This document shows positions 50,305 through 59,016 of a stretch of DNA of 64,000 nucleotides, one piece after another. This stretch comes from Celerinatantimonas yamalensis (GTDB taxonomy: Bacteria; Pseudomonadota; Gammaproteobacteria; Enterobacterales; Celerinatantimonadaceae). A program made the position numbers and the translations under genes. The notes under the pieces are model-generated. The model saw only the letters and a program-made list of their open reading frames with translations. It searched no databases and was not told the DNA's origin. The stretch's first letter is position 1, and every line of letters begins with the position of its first letter. The stretch is taken from the NCBI RefSeq assembly GCF_046054155.1, contig NZ_JBEQCT010000002.1, forward strand, positions 1-64,000, read 5' to 3'.

Positions 50305-51693
50305 TCAAATAGATAGTGCCGGAAAAATGCTCCAGCCAGTGGCTAACACAAGACAAAGACAACCGCTTAATAAAACACTAAATGCCGCGATAGCACGAAG
50401 TGGACTCAAATTCTGTTGACGCAGCCAACGCTGTCCATGCAGTAGATTAAAGGCCAATGCAGCACCAACCAACACTAATAATAATGGCCTCTCGCCCCCA
50501 CCAAGCTCACTTTTAAGCGAAGCAAACAAAGTGCTACCAAGGCCTAACAAGATGCATAACATCGCCATTGGTGCAAACTGATAACCAAATTCGCTTATAC
50601 GCTGACTCATCAATAAATGCCGATGCCCCAAAAGCCTCGCACCAGCCATCGCCCCAAGCGCCAGCAAACCGGCTAAAATCAAAGCGCAAAGCAACATAAA
50701 AATGCCAATCGAAATCATATCAAGCCATAAATAGTGCTGATTTAAAGCGCTACTTTGCTCCATCAACCAGTTTGGTCCAGGTTGCAACCATGTGTACCAT
50801 TGGTGTGATAACGCAAAGTGCCCCAGCCACTGCCGTAAGCTGACATAAATGGGTGAGCTACTCCAAACAAAACCGGCGACCGCAAGCCCAGGGGCTAACC
50901 AGATAAACCAAAGCTCAGAAAAACAAGGCGCGTGCTGCTCAATATGCTGAATTTCATCGCCGATGGGGCGCACTTCGATGGCCATGCCGCCACGTTTTTG
51001 TGGTGTCACGCAGCGCATACATTTGATGCAATGCCGAGAGCTTTGCTTAGTGCGAAGCTCAATCCCTGTCGGACATAATCCGTCAATACGATAGCCTTCG
51101 GTATCACCGTGCGGCTGTTTGGCCATTACGTTCAACTTACCTAACCGCGAAAATACTCCCAACACTGAGCCAATAGGGCATAAATGTCGACACCAGACCC
51201 GTCGCCCTTGACTATTATGGGAGCCAAACAGCAATCCGCAGCCGATGGCCAACACAAAAATAATTGCAAATAGAATGGCGGCCGAATGCAGGTCGTCACG
51301 CACATCTAAGGTTTGCGCCCAGATGGTCACCCAAACAAAACTTAACGCGGTGGTTGCGGGGTGTTTAACCCATTGCGGTAGACGCACTCGCATCCCAATG
51401 TGGCTGGCCCATTCACTCATTGCTCCTAGTGGACACAAGACACCACACCAAAGCCTTCCAACCAATAACACCGATAATAAGGTTCCCGGATACCACAGGG
51501 CCCACAGCACCCATTCACTGAACAGCTGCGCATTATTCCAAGGCGTTTGCCAAATGTACTTAGGGGCTTGGAAAAATAGCGGGATCACAAGCAGCGCAGC
51601 TAAAGCGACTAACATCAATAGTTGCCAATAAAGACTATAGTGAGCAAATTGTCGCAGGCGCAAACTTAACGATTTTTCAGAGGCGTAGGTCAT
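50305..51693 (-). CDS. FtrD/NapH-like polyferredoxin membrane protein
   Basis: 462 aa with about nine to ten hydrophobic helices and cytoplasmic-type Fe-S motifs: CGVLCPLG (Cys83, Cys87), CRHLCPIG (Cys168, Cys172), and a ferredoxin set with Cys207 (LCPTG) and CIKCMRC (Cys222, 225, 228). Two CxxxCPxG motifs plus a CxxCxxC cluster are the pattern of NapH/NosR/CcoG/FtrD electron-transfer proteins. In Bordetella and Brucella, FtrD works with FtrA (P19-like), FtrB (cupredoxin) and the FTR1 permease FtrC. Here two P19-like genes follow directly, but no FtrC or FtrB is present. It probably moves electrons across the inner membrane to or from the periplasmic partners. The C-terminal third is hydrophobic and not assigned. 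Confidence 0.82.
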   Translation of the reverse strand: MTYASEKSLSLRLRQFAHYSLYWQLLMLVALAALLVIPLFFQAPKYIWQTPWNNAQLFSEWVLWALWYPGTLLSVLLVGRLWCGVLCPLGAMSEWASHIGMRVRLPQWVKHPATTALSFVWVTIWAQTLDVRDDLHSAAILFAIIFVLAIGCGLLFGSHNSQGRRVWCRHLCPIGSVLGVFSRLGKLNVMAKQPHGDTEGYRIDGLCPTGIELRTKQSSRHCIKCMRCVTPQKRGGMAIEVRPIGDEIQHIEQHAPCFSELWFIWLAPGLAVAGFVWSSSPIYVSLRQWLGHFALSHQWYTWLQPGPNWLMEQSSALNQHYLWLDMISIGIFMLLCALILAGLLALGAMAGARLLGHRHLLMSQRISEFGYQFAPMAMLCILLGLGSTLFASLKSELGGGERPLLLVLVGAALAFNLLHGQRWLRQQNLSPLRAIAAFSVLLSGCLCLVLATGWSIFPALSI

Positions 51694-51706
51694 AGTTAAT
51701 CTTCAT

Positions 51707-51739
51707 AAAAAAACCGATGCGCCAAACGACGCACCGGTT
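51707..51739 (-). terminator. Intrinsic terminator after the acpA-like gene
   Basis: On the minus strand AACCGGTGCG-TCGTTTGG-CGCATCGGTT (one mismatch) is followed by seven T. It lies between the active phosphoesterase and the polyferredoxin, so the downstream genes need read-through or an internal promoter. Confidence 0.75.
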
Positions 51740-51753
51740 CATAGCTCAGCAAA

Positions 51754-53241
51754 TTAAGACGCTGATTCGCCAGTAGTCGGATTCAAGATAAGTGCTTTGG
51801 TTTTGCCACCCTCTTTAAAATCAAACATATGGGTCAACGTACCAGCATGCGCATCCATTGAATTTTGCATGCGCCCTAACTGCCAGTTATTTTCGATAAA
51901 GCGAGCAATCGAACTTTGATCAGTCAAGGTGTGGTCAATGAAGTTAGGTTTCGCATAGGGCGAGATAACCAGTAACGGTAAGCGTGGCCCAAAACCATGG
52001 CGACCAGAGCGGTTGGCAAATTGGTTTTTCGGTGGCATCACGTGATCATAGTAACCATCGGAGTCATCATAAGCGATGACAATGGCCATGTTTTTCCACT
52101 GTGGCAGTTTTTCTAAACGATTGATGGTACGCACTAAGAAATGCTGCTCATCTAATGGATTCGAGTAGCCTGCATGACCATCTTCAATGCCTTTTGCTTT
52201 TAAGAAACTAACCGCAGGTAGATGACCTTGTTCAGCCGCACTCCAGAATGTTTTCAAACTATACTGATGGTTCGCCCGATCGCTATGCCCCACGTTGGCG
52301 AGACTACTTGGCGCTAAATGATGAGGGTTAGCCGTTGATTTAAAATACTGGAACGGTTCATGATGCGGAATATAGTCGTTCGCTTGTCCACCAAATACAT
52401 TGGTACTTTTGGCGCTACAGCGCGCGATGCCATTGTGGTAGCTGGTTGGATCAAAACCACCTTCGAACCAGCCCCAAGTCACCTGTTTAGCATTGAGCAA
52501 AGTGCCAATATTATCGCCTTTGACATAGACCAAACCACTGAGTACAGACGTTGCAAGCTCAGCGCCTTTGGCTTTTTCAACATCCTTATAGGAACAGTCA
52601 TCAAAGCGTGGATCCACATCGCTGACTAAGTTGCCCTGCTTCACCCCAGGAGTGTTGCTTGGATACGTGGTGCTAGTGCGCCCCGCTACTAAATTCAGTG
52701 CGCCAGGCGTAGATGGCCCAAAAATAGTGCCATACGAGTTATCGCTCATGGCAAAGTGCTGCGCATAATTCCACAGTGCTGTCACTGTATTCCCATCATA
52801 ATAGCCCATCACTTGGCGCTGACAGACCTTAGAATGTTTGTTGCCTGTGGCGCTAACAAACTGATTGACTAACCCACCATTGTACGCATCTTGCTCCGCT
52901 TCATAGCCATGGTCTTGGTCACAAGGTTCTTGATTGCGCACCATGCGAAAAGGGTTATAACGGTTAGGATTGTGCTCAAGTAGCTCCGTGGTCAAACCAT
53001 TAACTGCTGGTGTATCCGCTTTAGCGTGAAAAGCAGGTTCACCTGCAGGATTAGTCGCATGGGGATAGGTACCAAAATAATGATCAAATGAGATATTTTC
53101 ATCAAATATCACCACCACATGTTTGATCGGCGTCGTCGTCGGTTGAGCTTGATTCATCGCAGTTTGCGGCGAATGACTCGCGCATCCTTGCAAAAGCGCA
53201 CCAACGGCTAAGCCGGCGCAAGACAACTTAAAGAGTTTCAT
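51754..53241 (-). CDS. AcpA/phospholipase C-family phosphoesterase, lipoprotein, intact active site
   Basis: Respiratory burst-inhibiting acid phosphatase AcpA or phospholipase C type (PF04185). The ATG at 53241, giving 495 aa, starts a lipoprotein signal MKLFKLSCAGLAVGALLQGC with Cys20 lipidated. Catalytic motifs are complete: DENISFDHYFGTYP (Glu48, Asn49), CDQDHGYEAEQ (107-117), GPSTPGALNL with nucleophile Ser177, DGHAGYSNPLDEQ (354-366) and YDDSDGYYDHV (391-401). The substrate (phosphomonoester or phospholipid) cannot be told. It is the head gene of the accessory locus, and a terminator follows. A longer frame starting 15 bp upstream is possible. Confidence 0.88.
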   Translation of the reverse strand: MKLFKLSCAGLAVGALLQGCASHSPQTAMNQAQPTTTPIKHVVVIFDENISFDHYFGTYPHATNPAGEPAFHAKADTPAVNGLTTELLEHNPNRYNPFRMVRNQEPCDQDHGYEAEQDAYNGGLVNQFVSATGNKHSKVCQRQVMGYYDGNTVTALWNYAQHFAMSDNSYGTIFGPSTPGALNLVAGRTSTTYPSNTPGVKQGNLVSDVDPRFDDCSYKDVEKAKGAELATSVLSGLVYVKGDNIGTLLNAKQVTWGWFEGGFDPTSYHNGIARCSAKSTNVFGGQANDYIPHHEPFQYFKSTANPHHLAPSSLANVGHSDRANHQYSLKTFWSAAEQGHLPAVSFLKAKGIEDGHAGYSNPLDEQHFLVRTINRLEKLPQWKNMAIVIAYDDSDGYYDHVMPPKNQFANRSGRHGFGPRLPLLVISPYAKPNFIDHTLTDQSSIARFIENNWQLGRMQNSMDAHAGTLTHMFDFKEGGKTKALILNPTTGESAS

Positions 53242-53520
53242 ACAATATTCATCCATTTATCAGTATCGGGAAAAATGATCTGGCACAAACCTAATACGTT
53301 TGGATGAACTCTTTGTGACAGCGCTTAGTAACCCCTCTGCTATTTACATTAATTTACAAATTTGCAGCATATATAAAACAAAGCAATCATCGTCGACAGC
53401 GCTAAGCTCAAAATCGAATCCAAATGGGGAAATAATATCGTGGTATGACGGCAAAGCCGTAGAAGCGCGTATGACACAGCTTATATAGATAAAACATTCG
53501 GTTAGGTGATATCTCAGCCA
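53242..53520. other. Gap between dnaJ terminator and the acpA-like gene
   Basis: About 280 bp with no credible gene. The acpA-like promoter should be here; none can be named with confidence. Confidence 0.4.
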
Positions 53521-53553
53521 TTAAAAATCCGGTACATGTTAATGTACCGGATT
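53521..53553 (-). terminator. Intrinsic terminator of dnaJ
   Basis: A perfect 12-bp stem AATCCGGTACAT / ATGTACCGGATT with a 4-base loop; TTTTTAA follows on the minus strand. Confidence 0.92.
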
Positions 53554-53574
53554 AGATACAGCGATGAAACAAAG

Positions 53575-54720
53575 CTACTTGGTTAAATCATCAAAGAATT
53601 TCTTCACGCCATCTAAAAAACCCTCAGAACGAGGTTTATGCTTTTTACTGGACTTACTCGATTGACCACCTAATGACTCTTCTAATTGCCGCAACAAGTT
53701 ACGTTGTTCTTCATTAAGGCTCACTGGTGTTTCAATCACAACTTTACAGATCAAATCGCCGACGACGCTTGAGCGGACTGATTTCACCCCTTTTCCACGA
53801 ATGCGCAGCATCCGCCCAGTTTGGGTTTCAGCAGGAACTTTAAGTTTCACTCGCCCATCAATAGTGGGGACTTCAATCTCACCGCCTAGTGCAGCTTGAG
53901 TGAAGCTAATCGGCACCTCACAATATAAATTGTTCTCATCGCGAGTAAATATAGGGTGTTCTTTAACATTCACCTGTACATACAGATCGCCGGCTGGTGC
54001 GCCTTTCTCGCCAGCTTCACCTTCGCCGGATAAGCGAATGCGATCACCTGTATCAACCCCTGCGGGTATTTTAACTGAGAGCGTTTTACTGCGCTCATAG
54101 CGGCCTTCGCCATGACATTTAGGGCATGGATCGCTAATGATCTCACCTTTGCCATGACAGGTCGGACAGGCTTGCTGAACAGCAAAGAACCCTTGACGCA
54201 TCTGCACTTGACCATGACCATGACAAGTTGGACAAGTTTTCGGTTTGCTACCAGATTTAGCACCCGTTCCTTTACATTGTTCACAGTGAACCAAAGTGGG
54301 TATCTGGATCTCTTTAGAAACGCCACGAACCGCTTCTTCTAAGCTCAGTTCCATGTTGTAACGTAAATCGGCACCACGCTGTGGCCCTCGACTACCACCT
54401 CGGCGTCCACCACCGAAGATATCGCCAAAGACATCACCAAAGATATCACCAAAATCAGCACCGCCACCAAACCCGCCTGCTCCAGCACGATTAGGATCAA
54501 CGCCATCATGGCCAAATTGGTCATAGGCGGCTCTCTTTTGCGAATCGTTTAGTACTTCATAGGCTTCACTTACTTCTTTAAATTTATCTTCAAGCGCTTT
54601 ATCACCCTTCGTCCGGTCCGGGTGATACTTCATCGCCATCCGCTTATAGGCCTTTTTGATGTCCCGCTCGCCGGCATCTTTACTGAGGCCTAGCACTTCA
54701 TAGTAATCTCGTTTTGACAT
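53575..54720 (-). CDS. dnaJ: Chaperone DnaJ (Hsp40)
   Basis: Co-chaperone that stimulates DnaK ATPase and delivers substrates. 381 aa (E. coli 376). J domain with HPD near residue 33 (MKYHPDRTKGDKALEDKF), a Gly/Phe region (about 75-115), four zinc repeats CEQCKGTG, CPTCHGHG, CPTCHGKG and CPKCHGEG (about 148-210), then two C-terminal beta domains. Downstream of dnaK with a hairpin between. Confidence 0.97.
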   Translation of the reverse strand: MSKRDYYEVLGLSKDAGERDIKKAYKRMAMKYHPDRTKGDKALEDKFKEVSEAYEVLNDSQKRAAYDQFGHDGVDPNRAGAGGFGGGADFGDIFGDVFGDIFGGGRRGGSRGPQRGADLRYNMELSLEEAVRGVSKEIQIPTLVHCEQCKGTGAKSGSKPKTCPTCHGHGQVQMRQGFFAVQQACPTCHGKGEIISDPCPKCHGEGRYERSKTLSVKIPAGVDTGDRIRLSGEGEAGEKGAPAGDLYVQVNVKEHPIFTRDENNLYCEVPISFTQAALGGEIEVPTIDGRVKLKVPAETQTGRMLRIRGKGVKSVRSSVVGDLICKVVIETPVSLNEEQRNLLRQLEESLGGQSSKSSKKHKPRSEGFLDGVKKFFDDLTK

Positions 54721-54738
54721 AGTGGTTTCAGTGTTTTT

Positions 54739-54775
54739 AAACGAAAACGGGCGCTGTAGAACTACAACGCCCGTT
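54739..54775 (-). terminator. Hairpin/partial terminator between dnaK and dnaJ
   Basis: AACGGGCG and CGCCCGTT enclose an inner TGTAG-AA-CTACA stem. On the minus strand TTTTCGTTT follows. It could lower dnaJ expression relative to dnaK. Confidence 0.7.
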
Positions 54776-54808
54776 AAAATTAATTAAGTAAGAAACGATC
54801 AGGCGATA

Positions 54809-56734
54809 TTATTTCTTATCGTCGTTTACTTCCTCAAACTCAGCATCAACGACATCATCGCCACTGGCAGATTTCTGTTGTTGCGCTTGTTCACCTGCTC
54901 CGCCTTGCGCTGCCTGAGCTTTCTGCTGAGCAATCTCCATCAACTTAGAAGAGGCTTCAACAACCACCTGAACTTTCGCTTCGATTTCAGCTTTGTCTTC
55001 ACCGCGAGCCGCACTTTCCAATTCACTCACTGCCGTTTCGATTTTGCTTTTCTCATCACTTGGCAGTGCATCACCCGCTTCTTCAATCTGCTTGCGAGTA
55101 CCATGTACTAATGCATCAGCTTGGTTACGTGTACTGACCAGTTCCTCGAATTTTTTATCATCGTCGGCATGGGCTTCGGCATCGGAAACCATTTTGCTGA
55201 CTTCGTCATCTGACAAGCCAGATGAAGCATGAATGGTAATCTTCTGCTCTTTGCCAGTATCTTTATCTTTTGCTGATACATGCAAAATACCATCCGCATC
55301 CACATCGAAAGTCACTTCGATTTGTGGCGCACCACGTTGAGCTGGACGAATACCTTCTAAGTTGAACTGTCCCAGTGATTTGTTATCACCAGCACGTTTA
55401 CGTTCACCCTGTAGGACATGGACTGTCACCGCTGATTGGTTATCATCAGCAGTTGAGAAGACCTGTGACTGTTTAGTTGGAATAGTGGTGTTTTTATCGA
55501 TAACTTTTGTCATCACACCACCCATTGTTTCAATTCCCAATGACAGCGGAGTAACATCCAACAACAATACGTCAGTTTTATCACCAGAAAGTACGCCACC
55601 TTGAATCGCTGCGCCCATCGCTACTGCTTCATCTGGGTTAACATCTTTGCGAGGTGCTTGACCAAAGAACTCTGTAACGACTTTTTGAACCATTGGCATA
55701 CGGGTTTGACCGCCGACCAAAATCACTTCATTCACTTCAGAAACCGACAAGTCAGCATCTTGTAGCGCAATACGCATTGGTTCTAATGATTTTTGAACCA
55801 GATCTTCAACTAGTGATTCAAGTTTAGCGCGAGTCACCTTGATGTTTAAGTGTTTTGGACCTGAACCATCAGCGGTGATGTACGGTAAGTTCACATCAGT
55901 TTGCTGCGCTGAAGACAACTCAATTTTAGCTTTTTCAGCAGCTTCTTTTAGACGCTGCATGGCCAGTGGGTCATTACGCAGATCCACACCTTGCTCTTTA
56001 TTGAACTGATCAACTAAATAGTTGATTAAACGGTTATCAAAGTCTTCACCACCTAGATGTGTATCACCATTAGTTGCTAATACTTCGAAGGTTTTTTCAC
56101 CGTCGACTTCGTCGATTTCGATAATAGAGATATCGAATGTACCACCACCTAAGTCGTATACCGCAACAGTAGTATCGCCTTTCACGTGATCAACGCCATA
56201 GGCAAATGCCGCAGCAGTTGGCTCGTTGATAATACGTTTAACGTCTAAACCAGCGATTTTACCCGCATCTTTAGTTGCTTGACGCTGTGAATCATTGAAG
56301 TAAGCAGGCACTGTAATGACCGCTTCAGTCACTTCTTCACCCAGATAATCTTCTGCTGTTTTTTTCATTTTTTTCAGCACTTCAGCTGAAATTTGTGGGG
56401 GTGCTTTTTTCACATCACGAACAGAAACCCACGCATCACCATTGTCAGCTTTTACGATATCAAAAGGCATAATTTTAATATCGCGCTGAACTTCATCATC
56501 ACCAAAGCGACGACCGATCAAACGTTTAATAGCATATAACGTATTCTTAGGGTTCGTGATCGCTTGACGTTTCGCTGGCTGACCAACTAATGTTTCACCG
56601 TCTTCAGTAAATGCGATGATAGAGGGTGTTGTCCGATCCCCTTCAGCATTTTCAATCACTTTAGGACGGTCGCCATCAAGGATAGCAACACATGAGTTGG
56701 TAGTTCCCAGATCGATACCAATAATTTTACCCAT
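54809..56734 (-). CDS. dnaK: Chaperone DnaK (Hsp70)
   Basis: Main Hsp70. The ATG at 56734, with GGAGA upstream, gives 641 aa starting MGKIIGIDLGTTNSCVAILD; a longer frame to 56767 would overlap the transcript start of the sigma-32 promoter. ATPase domain with the DLGGGTFDISI phosphate loop (about 194), then the linker DVLLLDVTPLSLGIETMGG (about 385), the substrate-binding domain and a helical lid. The tail ends EFEEVNDDKK, the usual EEVxDxK signature. First gene of dnaK-dnaJ. Confidence 0.98.
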   Translation of the reverse strand: MGKIIGIDLGTTNSCVAILDGDRPKVIENAEGDRTTPSIIAFTEDGETLVGQPAKRQAITNPKNTLYAIKRLIGRRFGDDEVQRDIKIMPFDIVKADNGDAWVSVRDVKKAPPQISAEVLKKMKKTAEDYLGEEVTEAVITVPAYFNDSQRQATKDAGKIAGLDVKRIINEPTAAAFAYGVDHVKGDTTVAVYDLGGGTFDISIIEIDEVDGEKTFEVLATNGDTHLGGEDFDNRLINYLVDQFNKEQGVDLRNDPLAMQRLKEAAEKAKIELSSAQQTDVNLPYITADGSGPKHLNIKVTRAKLESLVEDLVQKSLEPMRIALQDADLSVSEVNEVILVGGQTRMPMVQKVVTEFFGQAPRKDVNPDEAVAMGAAIQGGVLSGDKTDVLLLDVTPLSLGIETMGGVMTKVIDKNTTIPTKQSQVFSTADDNQSAVTVHVLQGERKRAGDNKSLGQFNLEGIRPAQRGAPQIEVTFDVDADGILHVSAKDKDTGKEQKITIHASSGLSDDEVSKMVSDAEAHADDDKKFEELVSTRNQADALVHGTRKQIEEAGDALPSDEKSKIETAVSELESAARGEDKAEIEAKVQVVVEASSKLMEIAQQKAQAAQGGAGEQAQQQKSASGDDVVDAEFEEVNDDKK

Positions 56735-56780
56735 ATTGATGTCTCCAATTCCAAATTCAGTACTCATTGACTTTGAATCT

Positions 56781-56809
56781 AAGATGGGGCTCGGATTTTC
56801 CTTTTCAAG
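56781..56809 (-). promoter_or_regulatory. Sigma-32 heat-shock promoter of dnaK
   Basis: On the minus strand CTTGAAA, exactly 13 bp, CCCCATCTT: a full match to the E. coli sigma-32 consensus (CTTGAAA-N11-16-CCCCATnT). It lies about 50 bp before the dnaK ATG. Confidence 0.93.
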
Positions 56810-57202
56810 GGATAATTTGAAAAAATTTTAATTAAAGTATTTTTTCCACAAGCACTGCCTCAACTCATTGATCAGTTAACTCGTTGCTTCTTAGCACTTG
56901 TTTGTTAATGACACAAAGGATCCGCCCTAGAGACCCGCCAAATAGATGAGCACCACCAACGGCACATCAAAGTGAAGAGATGTCAGACCAACGATGAATA
57001 AGCAACAAGGTAGTTCAGCGCCATTGACGCATAAACAACGCGCAAAGCGGCATCACTTAGAAAAACGTAAAAGAGGGGGGTTATCTTAGCCCATGCTAGG
57101 AAAACCACGTGGTATATCCTAGTCGAAAAACCGAGGCCACATTATACTTGAACACACAATTAATCAATACTTCGTACGGCCATGGCGACCCAACAAAATA
57201 AC
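56810..57202. other. Intergenic region upstream of dnaK
   Basis: About 390 bp with no credible gene on either strand and no recognisable RNA. It is the space between the heat-shock promoter and the terminator of the next gene. Confidence 0.4.
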
Positions 57203-57248
57203 CAAGTCTCTTGGCTGATCAGCGATAAACGTCAGCACAAGAGACTTG
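57203..57248 (-). terminator. Large inverted repeat after the peptidoglycan-binding protein gene
   Basis: CAAGTCTCTTG pairs with CAAGAGACTTG (57203-57213 with 57238-57248), with an inner GCTGA/TCAGC stem and a 13-base loop. On the minus strand GTTATTTTG follows; termination is likely but the U-run is imperfect. Confidence 0.6.
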
Positions 57249-57257
57249 TATTTGCGA

Positions 57258-57638
57258 TTACTTGGCTGCTTTAAGCTCAGTAAGTAACTGTGCTGAAACT
57301 TTGCCAGTCATACGATGATGATGGTCTTTTTGGAATTTACGAATCGCTGCACGTGTTTTTTTACCAGCAAACCCATCGGCTTTGCCCACATGATAGCCTT
57401 TATGGTTTAATTCCATTTGGATCTCAGCCACCAATTTGTGCTGCGCAACACTGCGAGAATGCGCCGCTTTCATTGGTTTTTTTGTCATAGCTTTTTTAGC
57501 CATAGGTTTTTCAGCTTTTGGTACAACAACCGCAGCAGCTGGCTGAGTTTCGGCTGGTTTAGCAGGTACTGTATTATCGGCTAGTGCCAAAGGGCTTGCC
57601 ATTAATCCAAACAAAGCTGCAATTAACGTTTTTTTCAT
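57258..57638 (-). CDS. Secreted peptidoglycan-binding-domain protein
   Basis: 126 aa with a signal peptide MKKTLIAALFGLMASPLALA, then a low-complexity Ala/Lys/Pro/Met linker (about 24-62) and a PF01471-type PG-binding domain (VAEIQMELNHKGYHVGKADG near residue 70, then FAGKKTRAAIRKFQKDH). No catalytic domain is attached. It is probably a periplasmic cell-wall-binding protein with unknown role. Alone between dnaK and can. Confidence 0.82.
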   Translation of the reverse strand: MKKTLIAALFGLMASPLALADNTVPAKPAETQPAAAVVVPKAEKPMAKKAMTKKPMKAAHSRSVAQHKLVAEIQMELNHKGYHVGKADGFAGKKTRAAIRKFQKDHHHRMTGKVSAQLLTELKAAK

Positions 57639-58128
57639 TACTTTCTTCCTTTTAAATAAACTTCGCCGCCAACACTGCTCTATAAGGGCTTGGGGAAGCA
57701 GTAGGGCGTGACATATACAACTCTGAATTAGTGGGTTAATTATTTTTCTCTACCATTTAGGCACATTTCGTCAACGATGGTCCCAAACCCTCAAGATCCT
57801 GTTAACTCACCAGCATCGGATAATCGTTATCGCTTGCGTGCGCATCATGGGGCCAACTTAGAAAAATCGCAATACAATATTGAGCTAATAAAAAACGAGC
57901 ATATATCAACTTGTTTATTCTATTTTTTGTTATATATAAGAATAAGTTAACCTATATATAGGAAAACCCATATCAGTCATAGTTATACCCTATTCAGCTA
58001 TTACATCACAGCCCAAAATCAGCTCATAAAAAAAGCCAGAATAACTGGCTTTTATCTAAATAAATGCACTTTATGCGCATTTCATCCTATTTATATTTCT
58101 AGCAATTTTATAAGTAAAAATCGCTCTT
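57639..58128. other. Intergenic region between the PG-binding protein gene and can
   Basis: About 490 bp. The can terminator is at 58029-58053. A 57-codon frame (57777-57950) lacks a ribosome site and known features. Otherwise AT-rich sequence with nothing clear. Confidence 0.4.
58029..58053 (-). terminator. Intrinsic terminator of can
   Basis: AAAAGCCAG-AATAA-CTGGCTTTT; on the minus strand TTTTTTTATG follows the stem. Confidence 0.85.
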
Positions 58129-58755
58129 TTAGCGCAATTTAATTTGGCTTTCAGAAGACTTTTCATTCACTGTGACATTTAAGTCGCGTAATAGACCATC
58201 TTTAAGTGAATAGACACAACCATGCACTGACAATTTTTGCCCTTTGTTCCAAGCATCTCGAACAATTGTGGTCTGACACACATTGGCAACCTGTTCAATC
58301 ACATTAAGCTCACAGAGTTTGTCGTAACGTTCTTGCATATCAGTAATTGCATCCAGTTCACCTCGATGTAGTCGATAGACATCTCGAATATGCCGCAGCC
58401 AGTTCTCAATTAACCCTAATTCACTCCCATCAACAGCCGCTTTTACCCCGCCACACCCATAATGTCCAGTGACCAAAATATGTTTTACTTTGAGCACTTC
58501 TACAGCAAATTGGATAACAGACAAGCAGTTTAAATCAGTGTGCACGACCACATTGGCGATATTGCGATGGACAAACACCTCACCAGGCATCAACCCCATA
58601 ATTTGGTTCGCCGGGACGCGGCTATCAGAACAACCTATCCACAAATATTCAGGATTATGTTGGCCAACCAACTGCTCAAAGAAATCTGGCTGCTCATTTT
58701 TAATTGCTGTCGCCCACTGCTCATTGTTATCAAAAATTCGTGCTAATTCGCTCAT
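58129..58755 (-). CDS. can: Beta-class carbonic anhydrase
   Basis: Interconverts CO2 and bicarbonate in the cytoplasm. The ATG at 58755 gives 208 aa starting MSELARIFDNNEQWA, which aligns with E. coli Can (220 aa). Zinc ligands are Cys and Asp in WIGCSDSRVPA (about residue 39) and His and Cys in GHYGCGGVKAA (about 97). Frames opening further upstream (to 58881) add a hydrophobic N-terminus unlike the family. Confidence 0.93.
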   Translation of the reverse strand: MSELARIFDNNEQWATAIKNEQPDFFEQLVGQHNPEYLWIGCSDSRVPANQIMGLMPGEVFVHRNIANVVVHTDLNCLSVIQFAVEVLKVKHILVTGHYGCGGVKAAVDGSELGLIENWLRHIRDVYRLHRGELDAITDMQERYDKLCELNVIEQVANVCQTTIVRDAWNKGQKLSVHGCVYSLKDGLLRDLNVTVNEKSSESQIKLR

Positions 58756-59016
58756 GTTCCATCTGCCATTTAAACGTCCCATCACTAAATCGCCACCCAG
58801 TAAACGATTCAACGCCCTTTGTACTTGTACCAAAATACGATGAAATGTAAAAAAATAACCTGCTAATATACAAAAAAGCATACGTCAAATTTAACAAGGA
58901 CCAAACTTTTAATGAATGTAAAAATCACAATAAAGTGATTTTAGAACGCGTAAAAAAGCAAAAACAACATCAAAAATATTTCATACACCCACTTTTTAAT
59001 CGATCATCCAGCCCGG

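Noticed and set aside
57777..57950. 57-codon frame starting MVPNPQDPVNSPAS
   Set aside because: No ribosome site, hydrophobic AT-rich tail typical of non-coding sequence; not enough support to call a gene.
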